This document shows, one piece after another, positions 21,001-30,336 of a DNA stretch of 64,000 nucleotides. This DNA is from JBBDIM01 sp040880405. GTDB taxonomy: Bacteria; Planctomycetota; Planctomycetia; Pirellulales; Pirellulaceae. The stretch covers positions 6,454 to 70,453 of the forward strand of contig JBBDIM010000183.1 in assembly GCA_040880405.1 (NCBI GenBank), in the 5' to 3' direction. Below the pieces are notes generated by a model, which worked only from the letters and a program-made list of their open reading frames with translations, was not told the DNA's origin and ran no database searches. Both the position numbers and the translations under genes were made by a program. Positions within the stretch are counted from its first letter, which is position 1; each line of letters starts with the position of its first letter.

Positions 21001-21077
21001 GGGGATAAGTCCCGCGATGGAAACCTGGTCCGAGAGGCCTCGTTCGCCGCGAGTGGAAAGTGAGGGGACTCATCCCC
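21001..21077 (-). repeat. Hairpin repeat family D, copy 2 (inverted)
   Basis: Arms GGGGATAAGTCC (21001-21012) and GGACTCATCCCC (21066-21077). The one non-pairing position is G-U only on the minus strand, so it is opposite in orientation to copy 1. Confidence 0.78.
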
Positions 21078-21126
21078 TGCGAGGCCGCGGGCGACTTCAT
21101 CCGCGCCGGTCTGCGGCTCTTTTTGA

Positions 21127-21415
21127 TAGCCACAGAGGTCACAGAGAGCACAGAGCCGGAGGTCGCCTGAGCCGGTATTTTAATCGCCCCAGGCCGAACT
21201 TGAACGATGCGATTTGTGGTAGAGTTCGCTCCTCACTTGCTTCCGTATTCGTGCCCATCCGTGACTCAATTTCCTTGCGCGACCTGGGCTGGTGAAGGGG
21301 TCAGGACTCTTTTTTGTTGCGCGGGTTCCGGTGGAATGTCCTCACTTAAAAAGAGTGCTGACCCCAGGTACGCCCCACTCGCTTCTCTCTGTGATCTCTG
21401 TGACCTCTGTGGCTA
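21127..21415 (+). repeat. MITE-like repeat family B, copy 2
   Basis: A 289-bp unit with terminal inverted repeats TAGCCACAGAGGTCACAGAG and its exact complement at the right end. It has the same internal order as copy 1 and contains hairpin C4. Confidence 0.9.
21297..21365. repeat. Hairpin repeat family C, copy 4 (nested in B2)
   Basis: GGGGTCAGGACTCTTTTTT pairs with the downstream AAAAAGAGTGCTGACCCC arm. It sits at the same relative position as C3 in B1. Confidence 0.88.
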
Positions 21416-21430
21416 ACTTCTTTTTGGCAT

Positions 21431-22879
<1,449 letters not shown>

Positions 22880-22950
22880 GGGGCGAACCGTTGGTCGGTG
22901 GAGGAGATTGCGATGGATGAAATGGGTGGCGTCACGAACAGCGGGGCGGG

Positions 22951-23031
22951 AAAAAAGGGGTCAGGACTCTTTTTAACGACCCGCTAACCATTGGTACACG
23001 CGCACCTAAAAAGAGTCCTGACCCCTTTTTT
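22951..23031. repeat. Hairpin repeat family C, copy 2 (stand-alone, perfect)
   Basis: Arms at 22951-22975 and 23007-23031 are perfectly complementary over 25 nt, starting with A6 and ending with T6. The 31-nt loop contains ACCATTGGTA. It ends 4 bp from the PSD1 stop codon and resembles a bidirectional intrinsic terminator. Confidence 0.92.
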
Positions 23032-23034
23032 CCC

Positions 23035-25971
23035 TCAGCGATTCAAAAACTCGTCGGAATTGAGCAGCACGTTACCCACCACGGTCCAGGCCGCCAGTTC
23101 CGCGGCATTGGCCCCTTCCGGCAAGGGGCCGAGCGGGTCGGTTGCGAGCTTCGTGGCCGCTTCTGGCTCGGTTTGGTAATGGGCCAAGGCCTGTGCATAC
23201 AGGGCCGCGATCCGGTCGACTTCCGCATCCAACGGTGGGCGAAGGACCGTGAGCCGCAGTCCATGGCGGATTTTCTCGTGCAGGTTGTCCCCTGCATGCG
23301 CGGCCATCCGGCGGCCGAGGGCCTGCGACGCCTCAACGTAAACCGGGTCGTTCAGCGTCACCAAGGCCTGTAGCGGGGTGTTGGTGGCAATCCGGCGGAT
23401 GGTGCAGACCTCGCGGCTCGGGGCGTCGAAGGTGACCATCGATGGGTACGGGGTGGTGCGTCGCCAACTGGTGTACAGTCCGCGGCGGTAACGGTCTTCG
23501 CCGGGGCTGGTCGTCCAGTCGGTCGAGCCCCCAAACGCGGAGCTCAGCCCCAGGTTGGGCCGGGGTGGCCGGACCGAAGGGCCGAGCATTTTTTCGCTCA
23601 ACAGCCCGCTGACCGCAAGGGCCTGGTCTCTCACCATCTCCGCCGGGAGGCGGAACCGGGGCCCGCGCGACAGGAGTTGGTTGCGCGGGTCTCGCTCGAT
23701 CTTCTCCGGCGTGCTGAGGGCCGCCTGCCGGTAGGTCGCGGAGTGGACGATCCGCCGGATCAGATATTGGATGTCCCAGTCGTTTTCGATCAGGTCGAGG
23801 GCCAACTGGTCCAGCAGCTGCGGATGGGTCGGCAACTCTCCCTGCGAGCCGAAGTCTTCGCTCGTTTCGACGAGCCCCAGCCCGAACAGTTGCTCCCAGT
23901 AGCGATTGACAACTACCCGGGCGGTAAGCGGGTTTTGGGGGTCCATCAACCACCGGGCCGCCGTTAGTCGGTTCGGCTCCGCGCCCTCTGGCAAGGAGTG
24001 GAAGGCGGATAAAACGCCCGGCTCGACCGGGTCTCCCAGGGCCTGGTAGTTGCCGCGGAGCTGGATGTGGGTGGCTCGCTTTTTCTCCGGCGGAAGCTCA
24101 CGCATGATCGGCGTGGGGATCGGGCGGACCTTTGCCAACCGGTCTTCCAGCCCTTTGAGCCGCTCCTCTAGCTTGACCAACTCCGGCGATTTGGCCTGCG
24201 AGTAATCGGCCAACAGCTTTTTATGCCGCTCATCGAGCCCTGCGAAGGTTTCCGGCGGGGCGAGCTCGGCACTTGGGGTGAACGGCTGATCGAGCTGGCT
24301 TACCCAAACCGGGGTGCGAGCCTCGTCCAGTATCACCACGCGGCAGGTTTTCATCCGGGCATGCAAACCACCGTCAGTCCGGTTCCAGACGACGATTTTT
24401 TCGATCTCGGTCGGTTGTTTCAGATCGACTTCCCACCAAGGGTTGTCCTCGGTTTTGGTGTGGATGGTCGACATCGCGGCGAAGTATTCGCCATTGGTGT
24501 TGCCGTCGATCGCGAGGTTGGGCGCGCCGTCGTAGTCGACACTGCTTTGCGAGGCGGTCCCACCCAGGGCGACATTCTCAGCACCGGCAAAAACCTGGAC
24601 CTCGGCGATGTGCAGTAGCGCCTTGGGGGCGGGGTGCTCGACCCTTATATAGCGGCCACGGCGGGGTGGATTCTCCGCCAGATCATACGCCTCGTCAGCG
24701 GCGGACGCCTTTTCGATCTCTTGTTTGACGGCGGCGATCTCGCTTTGCAGCGATTCTTTCTGGCTTTCCAGCTCCGGAGTCCAAGTGTTTAGCACCGGGG
24801 CCTCGTCCCCGCGGTCGGCATCTTCGCTAGAGTTGAAGATCGCGAAAAATCGAAAATAGTCTTCGTGCGTGATCGGATCATACTTGTGGGTGTGGCACTG
24901 GGCGCACTCCATGGTGAGCCCCATCCAAACGGCGAGCGTGGTGTTCACCCGATCGACCACCGCGACGTTGCGGAACTCCTCGTCGTTGGTCCCCCCCTCG
25001 CTGTTGGTCATCGTGTTGCGATGAAACGCGGTCGCGATGAGCTGGTCTTCTGTTGGGTTTTCTAGCAAATCGCCGGCGAGCTGCTCGATGGTGAACTGGT
25101 CGTACGGCATGTTGTTGTTGAGGGCCTGAATCACCCAGTCCCGATATTTCCAGATCGTCCGCACTGGGTCTTGAGCGTACCCGGCCGAGTCGGCGTACCG
25201 GGCCATGTCCAACCAAACCCGAGCCCAGCGTTCGCCGTACGCCGGGTCTTGCAGCAGGCGATCAACAAACCGCGCGTCGGCGTCCTCCGATTCATCTTGC
25301 ACATACGCGTCGACCTGTTCGATCGTGGGTGGCAGGCCGGTGATCGCCAGCGATAACCGCCGGGCCAACGTGTAGCGGTCCGCCTCCGGGGCAGGTTTGA
25401 GCTGCTCGGCATCGAGCCGCGCCAGGACAAACGCGTCGAGCGGATCGCGGACCCAGGCCGAATCGGACACATTTGGCGGTTCGGTCCGCTGAGGCGGCAC
25501 GAAAGACCAGTGCTCGGCGTAAGGTGCCCCTGCCGCAATCCACTTGCGGAGCAGATCGATCTCCGCCGGCTTGAGATGTTTGCCCAGATGGGGCGGCGGC
25601 ATTTGCTCGCCGGCGTCGTCGCTCAAGATCCGCTGCAGCAGTTCACTCTCATCCGGCTGCCCGGGGATGATCGCTACCAAGCCGCTCTCAAGCTCGCCAA
25701 TCGCCGCTTCACGCTGATCCAACCGCAGACCCGCTTCCCGCGTCTCTTCGTCCGGGCCATGACACATCAGGCAGTTGCTGGCCAGGATCTGCCGGATATC
25801 GCGATTGAACTCGACCGCATCGTCACCCCAAGCCAGCCCGCCGACGCCGGTTGAAATAACCAGCGTGAGCAAGCCGCGGAACAAGCCCCCTGGGACCGCC
25901 GACGTCCCCGTCGGCAGAAACCTTGCGCGAGTCAGCGGCACCAAGGCGCGAAACAAGAGAAAAACCGACAT
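23035..25971 (-). CDS. PSD1 and planctomycete cytochrome C domain protein
   Basis: An open frame reaches 26073, but the hydrophobic export signal begins near MSVFLLFRALVPLTRAR, so ATG at 25971 is preferred (978 residues). Domains: planctomycete cytochrome C (C67-LMC-H71, then a MPPPHLGKHLKPAEIDLLRKWI block), DUF1549/PSCyt2 (TGLPPTIEQVDAYV; C356-AQC-H360 followed by THKYDP), an inserted discoidin-like carbohydrate-binding module at about 435-590 (NVALGGTASQSSVDYDGAPN), and C-terminal DUF1553/PSD1 (VVNRYWEQLFGLGLVETSEDFGSQG). The exported, heme-bearing, sugar-binding architecture suggests oxidation of polysaccharide or glycoprotein ligands. That is an inference from domains and from its DUF1501 neighbour downstream. 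Confidence 0.93.
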   Translation of the reverse strand: MSVFLLFRALVPLTRARFLPTGTSAVPGGLFRGLLTLVISTGVGGLAWGDDAVEFNRDIRQILASNCLMCHGPDEETREAGLRLDQREAAIGELESGLVAIIPGQPDESELLQRILSDDAGEQMPPPHLGKHLKPAEIDLLRKWIAAGAPYAEHWSFVPPQRTEPPNVSDSAWVRDPLDAFVLARLDAEQLKPAPEADRYTLARRLSLAITGLPPTIEQVDAYVQDESEDADARFVDRLLQDPAYGERWARVWLDMARYADSAGYAQDPVRTIWKYRDWVIQALNNNMPYDQFTIEQLAGDLLENPTEDQLIATAFHRNTMTNSEGGTNDEEFRNVAVVDRVNTTLAVWMGLTMECAQCHTHKYDPITHEDYFRFFAIFNSSEDADRGDEAPVLNTWTPELESQKESLQSEIAAVKQEIEKASAADEAYDLAENPPRRGRYIRVEHPAPKALLHIAEVQVFAGAENVALGGTASQSSVDYDGAPNLAIDGNTNGEYFAAMSTIHTKTEDNPWWEVDLKQPTEIEKIVVWNRTDGGLHARMKTCRVVILDEARTPVWVSQLDQPFTPSAELAPPETFAGLDERHKKLLADYSQAKSPELVKLEERLKGLEDRLAKVRPIPTPIMRELPPEKKRATHIQLRGNYQALGDPVEPGVLSAFHSLPEGAEPNRLTAARWLMDPQNPLTARVVVNRYWEQLFGLGLVETSEDFGSQGELPTHPQLLDQLALDLIENDWDIQYLIRRIVHSATYRQAALSTPEKIERDPRNQLLSRGPRFRLPAEMVRDQALAVSGLLSEKMLGPSVRPPRPNLGLSSAFGGSTDWTTSPGEDRYRRGLYTSWRRTTPYPSMVTFDAPSREVCTIRRIATNTPLQALVTLNDPVYVEASQALGRRMAAHAGDNLHEKIRHGLRLTVLRPPLDAEVDRIAALYAQALAHYQTEPEAATKLATDPLGPLPEGANAAELAAWTVVGNVLLNSDEFLNR

Positions 25972-26171
25972 AAGGACACCCGGGCCAGACAGGGACTGTG
26001 TTACGGACAAGGAGGCGGGACTGCAATGAGGGGTGGGACGGCAATCAGGGCAGGAAAGCCACGCATCCCTCATTATTTCTCAAATCGGGCGATCCGGCAA
26101 TGGAAATCGCCCGAAAGTCGAGAATCTTGCCTACTTTTTTGCGCTGTCGGATTGGGCGAAGAGTTGCCGAG

Positions 26172-26192
26172 CGGCGGGGTTCAACCCCGCCG
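26172..26192. repeat. Palindromic repeat family F, copy 2
   Basis: A 21-bp palindrome with 10-bp arms around one central base (CGGCGGGGTT / AACCCCGCCG), identical to 3378-3398. Confidence 0.85.
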
Positions 26193-26243
26193 ATCCCTTA
26201 CCCCGCTCTACGTAAGCGTGGCAACCCAAATGCGACACGCGCG

Positions 26244-26280
26244 TCGTAGCCACGCTGGCGCACAGCGTGGGGGAAGTGCT
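26244..26280 (+). repeat. Hairpin repeat family I, copy 1
   Basis: Contains CGTAGCCACGCT and AGCGTGGGGGAAG, which match the reverse complement of 56430-56464 with a few changes in the loop. Confidence 0.7.
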
Positions 26281-26735
26281 CACCCGCGCTACCCTGGTTA
26301 CACGGCAGCCCCGGGGGGATTTAAAAAGTTGGTCCGCTTCCACGCCCGGCCCCCACAAAAAACCTTCCTGAAGTGCCGGGATATTTAGCAGATAGGGCTG
26401 GGGCATTGCCGCTTATTGCTGCAATCGCGATTTCTGGCGGTCGTTTCAGACCGCTGATGCAGATCGCAGCGGAGGAAAATATCTTGTTTTTTCGTGGAAG
26501 TTTGCTTTGCATCAAGCTTTGTTTTGCATTAAGGTCTGACAGTGGCAGCTTGGGCCCCTTTGTTTGTTTGTGGCCCAATAAAAGCCTAGGCAGAATGGGG
26601 AGCATGACCCCCATGCCTAGCGGTTTCCGTTTCGAATGGAACGTTTTTTGTAGGTACCATCTCGAGGCCTAGTTGGAAGAGTCGAGATAGTCGGGCCTAA
26701 ATTTTTCCGTTTTCATCTCACGTGGGAGAGCGACA

Positions 26736-27746
26736 ATGTCACTTTTTACTTCTCCGGTTCGACGCGGATTTACCCTCGTTGAGCTGCTTGTTGTGATTGC
26801 CATTATTGGGGTTCTGGTCGCCTTGTTGTTACCGGCCGTCCAGCAAGCCCGGGAAGCGGCCAGGCGGATGCAATGCACCAGCCATCAGAAACAGTTGGGG
26901 CTTGCCCTGCACAACTATCATGACACCTTCAACAAGCTGCCCCACAATCAGCAGCCGGAAGTCGGCGGAGCGGGAGACCTCATCCGCGGTGCCTCGTGGC
27001 TGGTACGCGTCTGGCCCTATCTTGAACAGGGCGCGGCTTATGACCAAATTGTCTTCGCGGGTGATTGGAGCATGCAGGATGGGCCGAGTCCCAACGCGCA
27101 GATTCTGAATGGCTTGTTTCTTCCCATACTCAACTGCCCCTCCAGCCCTTTGCCCGAGAAGGAAATTCAGACGACCAATTCCAATGGTGAGGTTGAATTG
27201 CAATTGGTCAACTATGTCGGAATTGCCGGTTCCTACTGGCAGGGAGGGACTTCCGATGTGGAGAGCACCTTCAACAGCATCTCCACCAACTATGCCGGCG
27301 TGGCGGTCCATAATGGCATGTTCGTTCCTTCCAGCAAGGGCCCTGGTTCCATTGGCCTGAAGAATGCGACCGACGGAACGAGCAATACGATGCTTTTGAG
27401 TGAACAGAGCGATTATTTCTACGACCTATACGGCAATAAGGTGGCGCGCCGCAGTTGCGGGCATGTGGGACGATCCTGGAATGCCGGGAGCGGTGCCAAT
27501 CCGGAATGGGGCGACGCCGGCTGGTCCGCCAATGTGACGACGATTCGGTACCCAATCGCGACCGCCGGTGGAGATGGCAATGAAGACAACTACCACGAAA
27601 ACATTCCGCTTATTTCGGCTCATCCCGGCGGAGTGCTCATTACGTTGGCCGACGGCTCCACTCGATTCTTCGCCGAAACGACCAACTTTGGCATCCTGAC
27701 CGCCCTGTCCGATCGTCAGGACGGAGCGGTTGTTGGTAATTACTAG
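26736..27746 (+). CDS. DUF1559 domain-containing protein (pseudopilin-like, H-X9-DG)
   Basis: The 336-residue protein begins with a type IV pilin/pseudopilin N-terminus (RRGFTLVELLVVIAIIGVL), with a prepilin peptidase site before the Phe, then LLPAVQQAREAARRMQC typical of DUF1559. The C-terminal HPGGVLITLADGS segment is the H-X9-DG motif of the family. Planctomycete genomes hold dozens to hundreds of these genes; the function is unknown, with assembly on the cell surface or secretion suggested by the pilin-like helix. The lipoprotein gene 18 bp downstream is probably in the same operon. GGGAGAGCGAC precedes the ATG as ribosome-binding site. Confidence 0.95.
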   Translation: MSLFTSPVRRGFTLVELLVVIAIIGVLVALLLPAVQQAREAARRMQCTSHQKQLGLALHNYHDTFNKLPHNQQPEVGGAGDLIRGASWLVRVWPYLEQGAAYDQIVFAGDWSMQDGPSPNAQILNGLFLPILNCPSSPLPEKEIQTTNSNGEVELQLVNYVGIAGSYWQGGTSDVESTFNSISTNYAGVAVHNGMFVPSSKGPGSIGLKNATDGTSNTMLLSEQSDYFYDLYGNKVARRSCGHVGRSWNAGSGANPEWGDAGWSANVTTIRYPIATAGGDGNEDNYHENIPLISAHPGGVLITLADGSTRFFAETTNFGILTALSDRQDGAVVGNY

Positions 27747-27764
27747 GACTTATAGGAATGAATC

Positions 27765-28184
27765 ATGCGCCAGTTTTTGCTGTTTTGGGTTGTGCTGCCG
27801 CTCTGCGTGGCAAGCTTGACGGGATGTGGTCGGGACGAGTACGGCGACTTGGGGGTGGTCCAGGGGGTGGTTACCCTGGATGGCGAACCGTACTCCCATG
27901 CCATGATCGTTTTCTCGCCCCAAGGTGGAGAGCGTCCTTCGCAAGGGATTACGGATGAAGCGGGCAATTACGAGCTGATCTACATCCGGACGACCCGCGG
28001 GGCGTTACTCGGGGACCATAAGGTGCGTATCTCCACGATCCCTCGGATGCCGGAAGACGGGACCGCGAACTTGCGGGATCGCCCCAAGGAATTGATTCCG
28101 CCGCGGTTCAATAAACAAACGGAATTGATTCGCACGGTCCAATCCGGCAAAAACACGTTTGACTTCGACCTGACAACGAAGTAA
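27765..28184 (+). CDS. Lipoprotein with carboxypeptidase-regulatory-like domain
   Basis: The 139-residue protein has a lipoprotein signal with lipobox LTGC (residues 18-21). It then has a single beta-sandwich like the carboxypeptidase regulatory/transthyretin-like fold (VVQGVVTLDGEPYSHAMIVF ... GITDEAGNYEL). Planctomycetes regularly encode such a small lipoprotein directly after a DUF1559 gene; the same pairing recurs on the minus strand at 31736-33172. The 18-bp gap supports co-transcription. No enzyme motif is present. Confidence 0.87.
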   Translation: MRQFLLFWVVLPLCVASLTGCGRDEYGDLGVVQGVVTLDGEPYSHAMIVFSPQGGERPSQGITDEAGNYELIYIRTTRGALLGDHKVRISTIPRMPEDGTANLRDRPKELIPPRFNKQTELIRTVQSGKNTFDFDLTTK

Positions 28185-28275
28185 ATCAACCGGTTGCCCG
28201 AGGCAACGTGGGGCGACCAACCCGGTAAGTGGTGCGCAAAGGTACTTGGCTCTGATATTAGCCGTGGCTGGTGAT

Positions 28276-28343
28276 TCGGCGAGGACTCATTTTTCCGCGC
28301 CGGTTTCTGTGGTCTGCGATCGCATAAAAAGAGCCCTGCCTCC
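28276..28343. repeat. Degenerate family C hairpin
   Basis: A decayed copy: AGGACTC-A-TTTTT on the left and AAAAAGAGCCCTGCC on the right, with the loop length of other C copies. It lies just after the lipoprotein gene and before the end of the convergent RDD gene. Confidence 0.55.
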
Positions 28344-28363
28344 CAAGCGGAAGCCCCCTCGGG

Positions 28364-28855
28364 CTACCGCGCCTTGACCACGTAGGTTTTGCTCAACGTA
28401 TCGTGCCAGCCGCGAGGCTCTTTGCCGAAATACGAAAACGGCTCGAACGGGATCATCCGCGCAAACGACCGACCGACGATCTGCCCCAAAGTGGGCGCTC
28501 GACCTTGGGCGTTCACCACCTTGGTGCCGGTGATCAACTTCCCGAGCGTCCTACCGGTGGCCGCTTCCATGACGACGAAATAGGCGACAATCACCAGCAA
28601 CGCCAGCACCTGCGCGACCAGGTCCCACACCGCGAAGCCCGGGCTTTGGATGTCCGCTCCCCCAGCGATCGCGACAACCGCGACCACGATTCCGACCGCG
28701 AAGGAAAGCATGTAAATCAAAATCGAATCGATGATGAAATTCGCCAACCGCGTATTCTGCGAAACCGAAACCGGCCCCAGGGTCGGCGTGGGTTCGAGGG
28801 TTGGTCCCGCGGTGGTTTGTGGCGAAGCGTACGGATTCTCGGACGTGGTGGACAT
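28364..28855 (-). CDS. RDD family membrane protein
   Basis: ATG at 28855 is chosen because GAGGAG ends 5 nt before it; the GTG at 28861 overlaps that site. The 163-residue protein starts with an ENPYASPQ motif, then has a proline-rich linker and the RDD domain: TRLANFIIDSILIYMLSF (first helix with Arg and Asp), a second long hydrophobic helix (LVAQVLALLVIVAYFVVMEA), and GRTLGKLITGTKVVNAQGRAPT. RDD proteins are integral inner-membrane proteins of uncertain role, proposed to transport ions or compatible solutes. The gene is monocistronic. Confidence 0.9.
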   Translation of the reverse strand: MSTTSENPYASPQTTAGPTLEPTPTLGPVSVSQNTRLANFIIDSILIYMLSFAVGIVVAVVAIAGGADIQSPGFAVWDLVAQVLALLVIVAYFVVMEAATGRTLGKLITGTKVVNAQGRAPTLGQIVGRSFARMIPFEPFSYFGKEPRGWHDTLSKTYVVKAR

Positions 28856-29079
28856 GGTCACTCCTCAAATAGGCAATCAAGGCAACTCGCACCCCCCGGG
28901 CGCATGGCTTATGAGAATAGCGGGAAGTTCATCGGCGGTCAATTATTTTTTGATTGCCCACACCCGATTTCCCGCACCTTTTTTGAGCAGCCCATAGAAC
29001 GCGAACGAACCCCACGCCACAGCCGCCGCCGAGTCGAGCAAACGCCACCTCGGTGAGATCGGTGGCTATCTCTCTTTTT

Positions 29080-29175
29080 AGCCGCGGATGAACGCGGACG
29101 GGCGCGGATCGCAAGCGGGTTGAACGGCGAATAGCGAGCAATCTTATCCGCGAACATCCGCGTTCATCCGCGGCT
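29080..29175. repeat. Inverted repeat family A, copy 2
   Basis: Arms AGCCGCGGATGAACGCGGA (29080-29098) and the exact complement (29157-29175) pair over 19 bp. It is followed 8 bp later by B4. Confidence 0.92.
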
Positions 29176-29183
29176 CCTTTTAT

Positions 29184-29378
29184 TAGCCACCGAGGGCACA
29201 GAGACCACAGAGCCGGAGGTCACCTGAGCCGGTCTTTTTGGTCACCCCAGGCCGATTTTGAGTGAAGCAATTCGTGCTTAATTCATCCCTCGCGCTCTTC
29301 CCTATCCGTGGCTAAAACTCTTCCTCAAGACCTACATCAAAAAGTCCTCCTCTGTGATCTCTGTGATCTCTGTGGCTA
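29184..29378 (+). repeat. MITE-like repeat family B, copy 4 (internally deleted)
   Basis: 195 bp with both B ends (TAGCCACCGAGGGCACAGAG at the left, CTGTGATCTCTGTGGCTA at the right) and the CCTGAGCCGG block, but lacking the central C hairpin. Confidence 0.85.
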
Positions 29379-29387
29379 TCGCTTTTT

Positions 29388-29472
29388 AGCCGCGGACGGG
29401 CGCGGATCGCAAGCGGGTTGAACGGCGAATAGCGAGCAATCTTATCCGCGAACATCTGCGTTCATCCGCGGC
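29388..29472. repeat. Inverted repeat family A, copy 3
   Basis: Nearly identical to copy 2 but with about 11 nt missing from the left arm. It lies 9 bp after B4 and 9 bp before B5. Confidence 0.88.
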
Positions 29473-29481
29473 TCCTTTTAT

Positions 29482-29533
29482 TAGCCACCGAGGGCACAGA
29501 GACCACAGAGCTGGAGGTCAACTGAGCCGGGGT
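29482..29533 (+). repeat. MITE-like repeat family B, left-end fragment
   Basis: The first 50 bp or so of element B (TAGCCACCGAGGGCACAGAG through ACTGAGCCGG), then unrelated sequence. Confidence 0.82.
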
Positions 29534-29682
29534 GAGCGGGCTAACGAGGCACCACTTTTCCGGCTCGATCGAAAAACCGACTTCTCCAACCACCGAGTGG
29601 CCCGGGGGTTCACGCCTGGCCATAATGGTTCTTAGGCTTCCCCAATGCGAGGCCTTGGCATTTACCCAAAATGGAAAGCTCA

Positions 29683-29725
29683 GGCACTGGCACACGGGAG
29701 TTTTACACATGAAAGTGCCACGTGG
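29683..29725 (-). repeat. Repeat family E, copy 5
   Basis: GGCACTGGCACACGGGAG on this strand matches the complement of CCCGTGTGCCACTGG seen in the other E copies, with a GTGCCAC end as in the rest of the family. Confidence 0.6.
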
Positions 29726-29730
29726 TCGCG

Positions 29731-29812
29731 AAAAAGGGGAGGAGTCCAATTATCAAAATCTCCAGCGAACGCCGCAGGCCACCGTGCGGATAATTGGACT
29801 TTTCCCCTTTTT
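29731..29812 (+). repeat. Hairpin repeat family D, copy 3
   Basis: Arms 29731-29754 and 29789-29812 pair at 22 of 24 positions, with A5/T5 tails. The two exceptions are G opposite T on the plus strand, so they pair as G-U in plus-strand RNA. Confidence 0.9.
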
Positions 29813-29950
29813 CAGTTTTGGCGTGAGAGGAAGTGAAAACCATCGTGCGGGGTCGCTCGCAGGCGAACTGCCGTTTGCCTTGACGACAAAAATTCCCACG
29901 CAATGGTAAACCTTTTCAGGCAGCCACTCGAAAGATTGTTGGTGATAAGG

Positions 29951-30039
29951 AAAAAGGGGAAAAGTCCAATTCGTCCCTCCGCCCTCGGCTGAGCTTCCGG
30001 GCCGCCGTTTGATTAACAAATTGGACTCCTCCCCTTTTT
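29951..30039 (-). repeat. Hairpin repeat family D, copy 4 (inverted)
   Basis: Arms 29951-29971 and 30019-30039 pair at 19 of 21 positions. The exceptions become G-U only on the minus strand, opposite to copy 3. Confidence 0.9.
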
Positions 30040-30068
30040 CTCTCCAGGCGGTTTAGGCAAGCCGGCTC

Positions 30069-30135
30069 GGTGGCACTGCCCGGCTGGTCTGAACTTGTTG
30101 ATTATCTCGTGTGCCACTGGCATCTTGCCGATGCC
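30069..30135 (+). repeat. Repeat family E, copy 1
   Basis: Starts GGTGGCACTG and ends in GTGTGCCACTGGCATCTTGCC, matching copies 3 and 4. Confidence 0.75.
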
Positions 30136-30336
30136 TTCTCGCATGGGTGTTTTCGGAGTTGCGTAGGATAAAGAGGCGTGTTGCTCCCGGCGGAAGTTGT
30201 ACCGGCCCGTCGGGCCTTTGGAACGAAGCGAGTTGACACCCTATCGGGCTGATACCCATGGCCGAGGCACCCTCCTGCCCCCTTTCCGGTGGCATGCTCA
30301 AGCTGCCAAGCCGAAGGGAAACGACTGGGAGCCGGT

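Larger units (their letters stand above)
20343..21430. other. Repeat island 1
   Basis: About 1.1 kb with no gene. It is made almost entirely of repeats: A1, B1 (with nested C3), A4 fragment, D1, D2 and B2 (with nested C4). It lies between the convergent ends of the fusion gene and the DUF1501 gene. Confidence 0.85.
26074..26735. other. Intergenic region with palindromic repeats
   Basis: About 660 bp without a supported gene between divergent genes. It contains family F copy 2 and family I copy 1. Near 26505-26535 there are two close copies of a TTTGCAT(C/T)AA motif. Promoters for both flanking genes should lie here but were not resolved. Confidence 0.5.
28862..30336. other. Repeat island 2
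   Basis: About 1.5 kb without a supported gene. It contains the alternating series A2-B4-A3-B5 (29080-29533), the D3/D4 inverted pair, and E-family copies at 29683-29725 and 30069-30135. Short open frames here show no family resemblance. Confidence 0.85.

Noticed and set aside
20343..21430. CRISPR array in the repeat island
   Set aside because: Repeats are inverted, of several families and irregularly spaced. There are no uniform spacers and no cas genes in the window.
28862..30336. REP-associated (Y1/RAYT) transposase or group II intron in the repeat island
   Set aside because: No HUH/Y1 motif, reverse transcriptase or other mobile-element protein was found in any gap; the repeats are therefore called non-autonomous only.
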